This document shows, one piece after another, positions 43,774 to 53,642 of a stretch of 64,000 nt of DNA. The notes under the pieces were generated by a model. It did not search any database. It was not told where the DNA came from and was given only the letters and a program-made list of their open reading frames with translations. The first letter of the stretch is position 1. Every line of letters starts with the position of its first letter. A program made the position numbers and the translations under genes. This DNA comes from Catenaria anguillulae PL171. Taxonomy: Eukaryota; Blastocladiomycota; Blastocladiomycetes; Blastocladiales; Catenariaceae. Location of the stretch: assembly GCA_002102555.1 (NCBI GenBank), contig MCFL01000023.1, forward strand, positions 1 to 64,000. The letters run 5' to 3'.

Positions 43774-44610
43774 TCACGGGCTTGCACCCATCCTCAACGC
43801 AAACCCCAGGCTGCCTGTAGGCATTCTTGCTGCCGCCAGAATCCCCTTGAACCTGTCTGAATCCATTCCCAACCGCTTGAGTGGCACTTGGACCTGTTCC
43901 CAGATCGACCCCTCGGACATGTTGGCTCCAACCTGTCCTGCCCACCACCTAACCGTGTCCACATGCCCTCTGGCAGCCGCCAATGCCATACACTCGATCG
44001 CAAGCTTGGTCGCACGCTCACAGCGCATCCACCCATGCTCCTTCAACGCGTGCCGCCACCACTCGAGCGCACGCACGGCGCCGTAGGCGCTCGCAACCAC
44101 CACGGGATTGCTCGACACATTGACCACTGCCGCAGACGTACACATGAGCTTCCAACTGTACCCCTTGGCTTCTGGCTGACGCACGAGCCAGTCGAGCACG
44201 TGCACTTGGTTTCCGCGACTTGCGCCTGCCGCGACCGACTGCAGCCACTCGATTTCGGAGCATTCGTAATGCGCGGCGGTTTGTGACAGGGACCAAGGCG
44301 ACCGGTGCCAGTGGCGGAACGTAACACGGGCTAGGTGGTGCTCGCGCGCCACGCGTCGGATGAGGAGTGGGTCGCCGTGGGCAGCGAATGCTGTTGGGTG
44401 GCAGTGTTTGAGGCGGATGAAGACGAGGGAGGTGAGGCGTGGCGGAGGTGCGGGGAGAATGCACAGGAGCGTGTGAGCCAGAGTTGGTGAGAGGAAGCTT
44501 GGGAGGATGGTGGACGCGTCTGCCTTCTGCAGAATGTGTGCAAGGAGATGGACGACAAGGTCTTCAATGAGCTCGTAAGGGAGGCAAGGGGCGATCGAGT
44601 CGGTGGACAT
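43774..44610 (-). CDS. F-box-like / ankyrin-like repeat protein
   Basis: 278 aa from ATG at 44610 (MSTDSIAPCLPYELIEDLVV). The first ~60 residues (LPYELIEDLVVHLLAHIL) resemble a degenerate F-box, as in large families of ankyrin-like proteins in zoosporic fungi. Downstream are loosely conserved ankyrin-like helices: SEIEWLQSVAAGASRGNQVHVLDWLV, NPVVVASAYGAVRALEWWRHAL, and LAIECMALAAARGHVDTVRWWAGQ read in parts; the AARGHVDTVRWW stretch is the clearest. An in-frame ATG at 44919 would add ~100 unremarkable residues. Likely substrate adaptor, but no partner is evident. Confidence 0.75.
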   Translation of the reverse strand: MSTDSIAPCLPYELIEDLVVHLLAHILQKADASTILPSFLSPTLAHTLLCILPAPPPRLTSLVFIRLKHCHPTAFAAHGDPLLIRRVAREHHLARVTFRHWHRSPWSLSQTAAHYECSEIEWLQSVAAGASRGNQVHVLDWLVRQPEAKGYSWKLMCTSAAVVNVSSNPVVVASAYGAVRALEWWRHALKEHGWMRCERATKLAIECMALAAARGHVDTVRWWAGQVGANMSEGSIWEQVQVPLKRLGMDSDRFKGILAAARMPTGSLGFALRMGASP

Positions 44611-45995
44611 GGTTGTGTGCAATATCTTTCCTTGCATTACCAAAGGTCTGGATGGGAGCAAGTGCTGCCTTTTGAACACTCTCTGTCGCCGTTCGGCGCA
44701 GACTTTGAGCTCGTGACCGATCGAGGAGGGTGGAGTCGCTTTGTCTGGGAATTGTCCAAACTTTGCTTGCGTACCTAAATCCTTAGCATGGGTCGCCTTG
44801 AGCGCAAGAGCACAACCGGTCACAGCGTGAGCAGTCATGCGCAGTGCACGTTGCCAGTTGGATCGTGCATGCTTGCGCGTAATGGAGCGAGTGGCGAGCG
44901 GGTCTGTGTGGGAATCCATTTAAACGACAAGATTGGGCGCATTGGTGTGGGAAGAGCGGCCGTGGGTATTTGAGTGGGAATACCGACGGGACTGTACATA
45001 GAGCTGGGAGAGTTGGCGAGAGCTGAGGCCGTCGTCATCACATGATCCTGCACGCCGAAAAACAAACAAGCATGGGTGCCCTGAGGCGGCCTGGGCCTGG
45101 GCCGGGACCCAAAACCCTTTCAGGTCCATCTCCAACAAGCGAAACAGTGGGAATAAATAATTGCATCGTCATGAATCATTCTGGAGACGCCATGGAGCGT
45201 TGATGTTCACTTGCGGAAAATGAGTTACTGGCGTTCGCAATGCTCTTCTTGATAGAGGCCGGGGTGTGGGATGAGTGGATGGACTTGTCAGCACGCCAGC
45301 CATGCTGGCGTGCGCCGTGGACGTGGACGCCGAGACATGGCGGCACGCGAAGACAGGTCTTTGGGCAGTGATGAGTCAGAAGCTTCCAAGGATGGACACG
45401 GACGGAATCGCTCGAGAACCGTCAACGTGTCGATGGACTCGCATGGAATCGGGACGTGTCGGACCAGCAATGCGACGGGGGACGAGGCTTGCTCGGAATT
45501 TTGTAAAGGCTATATAGGCGACCGGTGTCCCCACCCATTCTTTCGTCACTCCTGCCAGTGGCCCTCAATTACCGTCACCTGTGCACCACACACCTCCGTA
45601 AGTATTCCTCCTCATCGACTCTACACTTTTCTACTGGCCTTCCACAGCCATTCGATCCATTTGATCCCTGACCTTGACTCCAAAAACGACGCCAAGGTTT
45701 TCTTCCTTTACCTAGCTACTTACTCCCTGCCTCGAGCTCCTGCTGTGCTCCCCATTGAACCGGCCGTTCGATCCCCATTGGTCCGGATTGCTTTTTCTTA
45801 TCATCACCTGTGGTTTTTATCTCTGCCATCGTAGCGTTCAACTCCACTTCCACTTCCTGTTGGGAAGCATCACGTGACGCGTTCCTGTTGTGTCGATAAA
45901 TGCTGACTTGGTACCGCTTGTTGGTTCAATCCACCTCCATCATCCTCGTCACCGGCACATAGACTTGTTACGCAGCTCAGCAGTTCAGCAATACC
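44611..45995. other. Long divergent intergenic region
   Basis: About 1,390 bases between the ankyrin-like gene (-) and the PPR gene (+). A TATATAGG element (45511-45518) and a strong donor-like site (GTAAGTATT at 45599) suggest the PPR transcript may begin here with a spliced 5' leader. The plus-strand open frame 45271-45834 does not look coding. Confidence 0.4.
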
Positions 45996-48254
45996 ATGTC
46001 GTTTGCCTCCCGCCCGCAAGTCGCCAAGCTCTGGCACGCCGTTGCCTCGGCCACCCGCTCTGGTGGCCCGCCCACGACGCCCGCGGCCATCTTCTCGGGT
46101 GTCTCGCACACCTCGCCCGCCACTGGCTCGGCCAACGGCACAGGTTCCGGATCCAGCGCGAGTGGTTGGGCTCGTGATGGCTCTGCTGCAAGATCAGCCG
46201 CCGAACACTCTGCATTGTCGCTGGCCAGGTTCAAGGCCCAGTTCAATGCTGCTGCCGCCGCCGGCAAGTTGGGCACGACGGCCGCTGCTTCCTCGCCAAC
46301 AAGTGCTGCACACGCTTGGTCGCCATCGCCGGCTTCCTCTGCAGCTCAACCCTTGCTTCCGTCATCGCCCGTGTGGGCGTCGTCGTCGCAAGACTTGGTC
46401 GTCATTTCCCAATCGAGTGTTGCTGCGACCATTGGCAAGCGTGGTCTGGATGCATCCAGCAGTGCTGTCAGCTCGGCAACGGCTTCCACTCCAGGGGCGG
46501 GCAATATTGCTGTTCTCCGCCTACTCGACCGCGAACTCAGCCACCTGACCATTGACGACCCGGTTGCTGCCATTGTACGCCGCCTCCGCCAAGTCCTCGT
46601 TGACGACCCTTCCGCGGATCGTCGCACCGTGATCCTCGGCGTGCTGCAGGATGCCACCGAATCGCTTTCCGAAGACCCTGTTGCCGTTGCCAAGTTGCAC
46701 TTGGTCGCTCAGCGTGTTCTCGCCCGCCTTGGTGATCTCGAGGCGCTGCGCGAGTGGAAGCGTTGGGCCGCACTGGCGCCCGACTCGCCCAACCGGTTGG
46801 CGCTCATGGCACCCACACCGTCCACGCCCATGCCTCACCCTTCGTCTGGGTTGGATTTGGGTGCTGCGCCCGAGTTTATGACGTCGGGCCAAGGATATGA
46901 TGTCTCCCCGTCGCCATCGCCCGTGCCGTCGTCTGCGGGTAGTTCGACAGGAAGCGTGGTTGATTACCAACAGCAACTACCTTTTGGCCAGCAGCAGCCG
47001 CAGCAACTGTCAGATCACCATCGTCATCATCACCACCATCACCATCACAATGCCAGTAACCCATCACGCAAACCGTTCCTCGAGCAAATGTCCAACGAGC
47101 TGCTCAACCTCTCACGTGGCCGTCACCTCACTCCCGCCATGCAGGTCTTTGCCGACCTCACTTCGAAATCGCTGACCCCGCTCGGTGACGCGACCCATGC
47201 TTACCTCGAGCTCCTTGCCACCAACTCGGCGCCGTCACCATCGCCCTCCTCATCCTCATCGACCGACCTCTCGGCAGCCGACTCTGCCTTCCACACGCTG
47301 CGCTCGATCGAAGCCGCCTCTGCTTCATCAGCACCCAAACTCGCTCGCCACGAGTATTTTCTGTACAACTCGTACTTGTCTGCATGCTGCACTGCCGGCC
47401 ACAGCGACCGCGCTCTTCAACTCTACTCTGAAATGAAGCACCAGCTCGGCCAGCTGCCCGACTTGCGCACGCTGACGCGCCTCTTCACGCTGCTCGCCAA
47501 GCGCACCACAGACCCTCGCGCGCTCACGGCCATGGTCAGCATGCTGACAGACCTGCGTACACAAGGCACCGCCCCGTACCCGCTGCTCTTCAACCTTGCC
47601 CTGGGCCAAGCCGTTGCTCAGCACCAAATCCACGTTGCCCGCGCACTCTTTGACCAAATGTGTGCACAACAAGTGGTCCCGACCGCCGTCACGTTTTCCA
47701 CGCTCATCAAGGGGGAGCTTGCCGCAGGCAACCCCGCCATGGCCATGCACCGGTTCCACGCCATGTGTGCCCACCCGCACGCCCAGCCAGGCGCGCCGCG
47801 CGCTCTGCGCGCTCAGTTTGCCAATTCCGTCGGCCCGTTCAATGCCCTGATCCAGCATCACGTGAGTGTGGCGGGCGACGCTACCATGGCCGAGCACGTG
47901 TTTGGCGTGCTCGAGCGCCAGTTTGTGCCGTTGGTGGTGCCCACAGGATTCACGCTGCACTTGCTTGCGGCTGGATGCATGCTTGACTTGGATTCGTCCA
48001 GGGCCGTCCGGACGGCCGTCGACCGGATTCGCGCGGTTGGCGGCAAGTACAAGATTCGCGCAAATGCGTCGCACTTTTTGCCCGTGCTCGAGGCGCTTGC
48101 GGCGAGGGGCGAGTGGACATTGGCCAGGGAAGTAGTTGTCGAGAGTGCCATGAGGGAGATGCGCGTGGAGCCCAGGGGCGAAGCCATCGAGGCGCTTGTT
48201 GCGCAAGTGTATGCGAAGACGGGCGGTCGCGGTGGTGTTTCCACGCGCAGGTAA
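45996..48254 (+). CDS. Pentatricopeptide-repeat (PPR) protein, probably mitochondrial
   Basis: Intronless, 752 aa. RNA-binding organelle proteins of this kind act on mitochondrial transcripts. The N-terminus (MSFASRPQVAKLWHAVASAT) could be a mitochondrial presequence. Residues ~440-740 hold about six PPR-like helical pairs: FLYNSYLSACCTAGHSDRALQLYSEM, LFNLALGQAVAQHQIHVARALFDQM, TFSTLIKGELAAGNPAMAMHRFHAM, FNALIQHHVSVAGDATMAEHVFGVL, each ~35 residues (quoted here in overlapping parts of the repeat). The middle carries a His run (47020-47050) and Ser/Pro-rich stretches. RNA target unknown. Confidence 0.85.
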   Translation: MSFASRPQVAKLWHAVASATRSGGPPTTPAAIFSGVSHTSPATGSANGTGSGSSASGWARDGSAARSAAEHSALSLARFKAQFNAAAAAGKLGTTAAASSPTSAAHAWSPSPASSAAQPLLPSSPVWASSSQDLVVISQSSVAATIGKRGLDASSSAVSSATASTPGAGNIAVLRLLDRELSHLTIDDPVAAIVRRLRQVLVDDPSADRRTVILGVLQDATESLSEDPVAVAKLHLVAQRVLARLGDLEALREWKRWAALAPDSPNRLALMAPTPSTPMPHPSSGLDLGAAPEFMTSGQGYDVSPSPSPVPSSAGSSTGSVVDYQQQLPFGQQQPQQLSDHHRHHHHHHHHNASNPSRKPFLEQMSNELLNLSRGRHLTPAMQVFADLTSKSLTPLGDATHAYLELLATNSAPSPSPSSSSSTDLSAADSAFHTLRSIEAASASSAPKLARHEYFLYNSYLSACCTAGHSDRALQLYSEMKHQLGQLPDLRTLTRLFTLLAKRTTDPRALTAMVSMLTDLRTQGTAPYPLLFNLALGQAVAQHQIHVARALFDQMCAQQVVPTAVTFSTLIKGELAAGNPAMAMHRFHAMCAHPHAQPGAPRALRAQFANSVGPFNALIQHHVSVAGDATMAEHVFGVLERQFVPLVVPTGFTLHLLAAGCMLDLDSSRAVRTAVDRIRAVGGKYKIRANASHFLPVLEALAARGEWTLAREVVVESAMREMRVEPRGEAIEALVAQVYAKTGGRGGVSTRR

Positions 48255-50137
48255 GCATCAGGTTCCTTCTTTTTCTCTTCATGTTTTGTCCCCACACTGT
48301 TTTGCTTTTTTTCCTCTCTTCACTTTGTTTGCTCATCGGGTCTATGTTTATTCTGCTCATTACCGTGCTTTGTCCTCATCTCCCCACCTCACCTTACCTC
48401 ACTCGACTTATGTGTTTTCCATCACTCTTTGCGCCCGTCTGCCGCCTGTACTCTTAGCATTCCCACTTGTGATTTGTTTTCTTCCCATTGTCTGTACCCC
48501 TTGATGTATCCTCATCAACCAACTTGTCGATATTCACAATGTCTCAATCACCCGGCGGACAGCTGTTCCCGCTCAATGAAGGCAACGTTGGGAGATCAAC
48601 CTTCAAGGCCGACCGTTCGCCTGGCGCCAACCGGATAACTAGATAGGGGCACTGGTTGGCAGTAACTGCCACAACAGCAGCAGCAGCAGTAAATGTCCAC
48701 TCAGTCGGTTATGATAGGGGCAAGAATTTCTTTTCTCGGCCGCGACTCCCGGCCGACACTGATGCATGTGAGACAGTATGTCCCCTACAACGCGTTGCAG
48801 CTGAGGTGGTCTACAAGTCTACACGGCATTTGCGCTTGGGTTTGTCGAAACGTTGATGTCGCATCTTCTTTGGACGCTGTGTGCAACGTGCGTGGGCGGC
48901 GGCCGCGCATTCGAATCGCTCCTCAGGGAAGGTGCCTGCGCAAGCTCGAGGAGCATGTAAAGCCGCCGGAGTAGTGCACCGCGTGGCATCACAAGGTCGC
49001 CACACACACGTTGTTGGCAAGACGGACGATACACTGATTTGCCGACAGTGGACCCGAGCGTATCGATTCAACTTGACACGGGCGCTGGGTCGCTCACGAT
49101 GCATGTGTTCCCACACCGTAGATCCAGGCACTCAATGCTATGGCCGCGCCGTGCACTTGGCGTGACGGTGGGGTGGCCACGATTGTAGGTGGTAGTGGTG
49201 GGCGCAATTCTTGAATGATGGTCATGCCGTCCACCGCCCAGATGCTTGATTTGCCAATACATACTGCCGGTGTGAAATTGGCAAAGATTCTGATTTGGCG
49301 GTTGGTGGGGTCGGCAGGCAATTGGCTGGCCACCATTAGGTTTTGTTGAAACATTTGATGATGGTGCATGATGGTCGATGAAGGTGGAAGGATAAATATT
49401 TCATGTGCGTCGCACGTTTCGAGTCAAGGCCACGACGGCAAGTCCCTGGTCATCGCAGTTCGGATTTTGGTGGCAAACTCGGCCCTCGCTCTCGATCGTT
49501 CGAATGCCTGTTTGAGTGTGCAGAGGGCATTCTTGGGACGTCGGACCCTCTCTATTTATCATCGGCAACATCGCCGTCCACACGCCCACTTCGATCCCGG
49601 CCTGCACTTCCTGTCAACATCAAGAAGACGGCACCCGCACCTTTGAATCTCGTCACTGCTGTGCCATTGTATCCGCTTTCATTGCCCAGTACGTCATCGT
49701 CAATTTTTTCCCCTTTCCATTTCCATGCCACGTTCCTGGCGGATCATTCCCCGACGCCGGCGGCGAGACGAGGCGAGGCGAGCGGTTGTCGGGTTGATCC
49801 GCGCAGAGAAGATGATGATGGCGGAACGGAAGGGTACGGTGAGTCGATGACGGCCTGACGGTACGGTGTAGTCGAGTTTGGCCGGTGAATTGTCCGGTGG
49901 GGGTGGGTCCGCCACCACTTGTCTCGCACGCCGTTTCTTAAGCTTTGCGCTTTGAGCTTCTCGCTTGGAAGTGAATCGACGATCCAACCTGGCTAGCCAA
50001 GCGGTATCGCCACACATCGGATTCATCAGCATTGACGGTACAGTACAGTACTGACCCTCTCAATGTAAACATTCGACATATAGGTCTGTGCAGCCGCCCC
50101 GACTTGACCCCCATCTCACCCCATACCGGCCACCATC
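48255..50137. other. Large intergenic region, no supported gene
   Basis: About 1,880 bases. Pyrimidine-rich tract at 48265-48460 after the PPR gene, AGC repeat near 48674-48690. Open frames are short and unconvincing. Presumed 3' flank plus promoter of the next gene. Confidence 0.45.
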
Positions 50138-52159
50138 ATGAGCTCAAGCGGCAATGGCAATGGCAATGGCAGCGGGCCAGCAGACTTGGCCCTCGACTTT
50201 GTTCCTTCCACCCAAGATGTGCCTCGGCTGTCGGCCACAACACCGCAAAGTCCGGCGTCGAGCAATGCAACGTCGGCGGATGCCACGACCAACTCGATGC
50301 GCGGCCTTCTACCCTGGCCAATGTCACAATTTGATTCGATCCCGGTCTACTCGCTATGCTACTCGTCGCCGTTGGAGACCAGTGGCGGCCGCCAAGGCCA
50401 GACCATTCGGCCGTTGCCCTGCCCCGTCATGTCGCACTTTGCCCCGACCGTCTCACGATCCAAGTCAAAGTCGTCCTTGCCTTCATCTGTCCCCAACCCA
50501 CCGACCACCGCCGCACATGCCTCTTCGCTTGACATCTGCACTTCCCGCGCCTGCCGCGACCTCGCTCAATTTGCACACCTCAACGCTCAAACTCTCGGCA
50601 AGTATCCATGGCTCGTCGACCAAGGGACACGTGCGGCCGCTGCGGGCGGCGCTCGCGATGCGTGTGCACTTGCCTCGTGCCCACATGCATATCATGCATT
50701 TACGGCCACCGTGTGTGTTCCTCTGTCGCACCCAGAGCTCAAGAAGCGTGGCGCAACGCTCGACAGGGCACCTCCGGGCACTCGACCGGACTTGGCGGCG
50801 CTGTTGGAAGCAAGCGTCAAGGCGCCCGATCGGGATGTGGCGCCCGGGCTGGGCGTGTGCTTGAGTGCCATGCCGCTTGGCAGCTGGTGTAATCCGGACG
50901 TTGTTGTCATCAACCCGCCGCCGTCGCTCGATCGGCCGCAACCGCAGCAGGCCAATGGCACTCTTCACTTGAACCGCCTCCCCGCTGCGCTGCTGCCTCC
51001 AGCCTGGTCCACCGACGCAGAGATTTTTTCCGCCTCGGATTTGGTCAGCGGCGCTCTGGTCGACGGCCAACTGTTTGTCTCTTCGCTCTGGCCGCTTCCG
51101 CGCACACCCGACTCTGTGCTCCCGCCTCAACGGCCCAACCAACCCGTAATTCATCCCATCTGGTCGCCTATATACTCGCTGACAACGTGTACAGCAAACA
51201 AGACCATCCAGGCACAAATGCCCGGCGAGCCATGCACATCCACGGCACAGTGCGCCATGTCGCCGTGCATTGACCCGCTCAACAACTACCCAATCACTCC
51301 CGGAGGCAACGTCACGGGCCAGTGTTCGCGGCGGTGGATGTCAAAGGCCAATGTGACTGTGACTGAGCAAGACTATGTCAAGGCGTTGGATGCCGCACAA
51401 GCGTGGGAATCCAAGCTCATGTGGATCACCATTGGCCTCATGTTTCCTGCGTTTCTCATTTTTACGTTTGCGAGCATGTGTGGGACAGACCGTGTGTGGA
51501 AGTGGTGCCGCGAGCGGCGCAGGAAGACTAGGGATGCTAGAAGGCAGGCACGAGCAGCGTCGTCGTCGCAGAATCGCAGGGATGCAAGTGAACGAGCGGC
51601 AGATGTCGAGTCGGGCGGCCAACAAGCGACACGCATGTCGTCGCTGGACCGCGCGCACTTGGAGCAGCTGCGCTTGATTCAGGAGATTGCGCTTTATATG
51701 CGCGGGATTGACCCGCAATCGGTTCGCCCGAAATCGGGGCCGCCAACGTCCCGCGCACATCTTCATCAACGCTCAGGTGGAGCTGGGTCGTCCAGGCCAG
51801 TCTCTGGAACACCCGTGCCCGTGCCTACCGCCCCGCCGCCCGTCGTGCTTGCCGTCACTACTACCACCCCTTCGCAGTCCACGTTAGGCTCGCTTCCTCG
51901 ACCGCACATCCCGCCACGAACCAATCCACCGTCCGCGGCGGCCGCTGGCCAAGGATTGTTGACGCCTGCACCCGCCTCAGCAACAACCACCAATGCCCCG
52001 CACATTCCCCGGCCGCGATTTGCCGCGCCCGCAGTCACGAGCAGTGTCCCGGCGCGGCCCGTGATTCCGCCAAGGCTGCAGAATGCGTCAATTCCAGTTG
52101 GCGGTGGTGCTGGTGGTGCGCGACCGAGTGGGCAAAGTGCTGCACCCAAGACTTCATAG
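50138..52159 (+). CDS. Single-pass membrane glycoprotein with Cys-rich ectodomain, unknown
   Basis: 673 aa, intronless. Residues ~60-420 contain about 14 cysteines and several NxT/NxS sites (for example CTSRACRDLAQFAHL, GSWCNPDVVVINPPPS, GEPCTSTAQCAMSPCIDP), typical of an extracellular domain. A membrane helix sits near residues 428-448 (MWITIGLMFPAFLIFTFASM), followed by a basic stop-transfer region (RERRRKTRDARRQARA) and a ~200-residue Pro/Ser/Thr-rich cytosolic tail. The topology would be N-out, yet no signal peptide opens the protein (MSSSGNGNGNGSG). The segment DLAQFAHLNAQTLGKYPWLVDQG does not match a family I know (given here in part). Start CATCATG at 50138. Confidence 0.75.
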   Translation: MSSSGNGNGNGSGPADLALDFVPSTQDVPRLSATTPQSPASSNATSADATTNSMRGLLPWPMSQFDSIPVYSLCYSSPLETSGGRQGQTIRPLPCPVMSHFAPTVSRSKSKSSLPSSVPNPPTTAAHASSLDICTSRACRDLAQFAHLNAQTLGKYPWLVDQGTRAAAAGGARDACALASCPHAYHAFTATVCVPLSHPELKKRGATLDRAPPGTRPDLAALLEASVKAPDRDVAPGLGVCLSAMPLGSWCNPDVVVINPPPSLDRPQPQQANGTLHLNRLPAALLPPAWSTDAEIFSASDLVSGALVDGQLFVSSLWPLPRTPDSVLPPQRPNQPVIHPIWSPIYSLTTCTANKTIQAQMPGEPCTSTAQCAMSPCIDPLNNYPITPGGNVTGQCSRRWMSKANVTVTEQDYVKALDAAQAWESKLMWITIGLMFPAFLIFTFASMCGTDRVWKWCRERRRKTRDARRQARAASSSQNRRDASERAADVESGGQQATRMSSLDRAHLEQLRLIQEIALYMRGIDPQSVRPKSGPPTSRAHLHQRSGGAGSSRPVSGTPVPVPTAPPPVVLAVTTTTPSQSTLGSLPRPHIPPRTNPPSAAAAGQGLLTPAPASATTTNAPHIPRPRFAAPAVTSSVPARPVIPPRLQNASIPVGGGAGGARPSGQSAAPKTS

Positions 52160-52409
52160 ACGGCCATTGTGTTTTTTTTTTCTTCTTTCTCGTTATTGTC
52201 ATTTACAGTTAGACGTTTCATACCATTGTCATCCTTTTTTGTTTTGTGTTCTGTTATGGTGTTGTCGGTGTGCCGGGCTTCTGTACACTATTTGCATTAT
52301 TGTGGTTCTCTCTGTGGTCTCAATGCGCAGACAATGTTGCTGTGGCGACGAGAAGGTTTCCATTCGTTATCTCTATCGGGCGAACCCAACATGCATTCAT
52401 TGAACAAAA

Positions 52410-53507
52410 ATGTCATACTACAACTGTTCCTCAACCAACCCCTGCGCCGACAACTACTGCTGCGACGCCTCTGGCCTCTGCACCCTGTCCGCTCACGGCT
52501 GCGACGCCGAAAACGGGTGCCAGCACGCCTGCCGCGCGATCCCCGACGCTGCCCAATGCGCCACCTTTCAATCGACCCTGTTTCCCAACATCTCGGCCAC
52601 ACACACAATTGCGCTGGCCGCTGGCCTCACGCCCACGCGCCCGGCAACGTGCATCCCGGGCCAGCTCGCAATGCACGCCCTGACGCCCTGCGAGCTCGTT
52701 GCGGCCATGGGCGGGCCTAGCGCGTGCAAGTACTGCCTGTACTACTACGACCGGGTGCGCGAGGCCGCAGAAATGTACGACATGGCCGCCGCTGACTGTA
52801 CTGGCGGACGTACGGGGCCCTTGCGGTACGCGCAGTATTTGGCACAAGTGCGCCACGAGACGGACTCGTTGACGACGCTGCATCAGCCCTTGGATAACGG
52901 TGCAGGGTCGCTGCACATGATTCCGAGACAGTGGGTCACGGCGATTGACAGTGTGCCCAGGTTGAAGGAGGCGTGGGCAAAAGAGTCGGAGCCCGGGCGC
53001 AGGTTTCATGGGATATCCAGGCAGATGATGGTGGACATTGAAACGAACAAGACCCTGGAGCGGTACGTGGGCCTGTGGCTGCAGAATCCCGAGCTGGCGT
53101 TTGTGTATGGCGGGTGGTGGTATCCGTACGGCGCGGCCATTTTGGAGGAGCCCCAGTGTGGCGACTTGCGCAAGCAGGCAGATGTGGGCCAGGGCGCATG
53201 GGACAAGAAGCACAATGTGAGCACGGGGTTTTGGGAGGTCTCGAGGTGCATCTTTGGGGACCTGTACGATGACTGGGGATTGCAGGACAGGATCAAGGCG
53301 TGGGACGCAACGTATGCTGTGGTGAAAGGGTGGGGCGGCGTCCAAGGGGTGGATGGTGTAGGGTTGGGTGCCGGAGCCGTTGCTGGCATTGTCGTTGGAG
53401 GACTGGTGTTCGTTTGTGTGGTTGTGGTGTTTGTCAGCAGGTTGTTTTCTTCGCCAGACTGGACGACAAGCAAGGAGGATAAACGGAGCCGGCCAGATGA
53501 GCCGTAA
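52410..53507 (+). CDS. Membrane-anchored lysozyme-like protein with N-terminal Cys-rich (CBM18-like) motif
   Basis: 365 aa, intronless. N-terminal CADNYCCDASGLC resembles the hevein-type chitin-binding core (CC..xGxC). Residues ~140-300 match a lysozyme/transglycosylase-like pattern I recall from uncharacterised fungal proteins: AQYLAQVRHETDSLTTLHQP, then DNGAGSLHMIPRQWVTAID, and GGWWYPYGAAILEE; the Glu in RHETDS is the candidate acid. Near the C-terminus is a membrane helix (LGAGAVAGIVVGGLVFVCVV) and a short basic tail, so the enzyme domain would face outside if N-out. No signal peptide: an in-frame TGA at 52401 just before the ATG rules out an in-frame upstream extension. Activity on chitin or peptidoglycan is inference. 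Confidence 0.72.
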   Translation: MSYYNCSSTNPCADNYCCDASGLCTLSAHGCDAENGCQHACRAIPDAAQCATFQSTLFPNISATHTIALAAGLTPTRPATCIPGQLAMHALTPCELVAAMGGPSACKYCLYYYDRVREAAEMYDMAAADCTGGRTGPLRYAQYLAQVRHETDSLTTLHQPLDNGAGSLHMIPRQWVTAIDSVPRLKEAWAKESEPGRRFHGISRQMMVDIETNKTLERYVGLWLQNPELAFVYGGWWYPYGAAILEEPQCGDLRKQADVGQGAWDKKHNVSTGFWEVSRCIFGDLYDDWGLQDRIKAWDATYAVVKGWGGVQGVDGVGLGAGAVAGIVVGGLVFVCVVVVFVSRLFSSPDWTTSKEDKRSRPDEP

Positions 53508-53642
53508 CGGCGATTCTTTTCGTTCATTGGTGGATCATTCTCATGGATTATCGGTGTGCAGACATTTCTCTCAGGTGGAATGAGTGGGAATGAACTGTAG
53601 AATTGCGCGAGACAAAACGCTTGACAGACACAACACTTGTTT

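Noticed and set aside
45271-45834. 187-residue plus-strand frame upstream of the PPR gene
   Set aside because: Irregular composition, no conserved motif, and it overlaps likely promoter elements.
48539-48646. Small frame beginning MSQSPGGQLFPL
   Set aside because: Only about 35 codons, with no support beyond an ATG.
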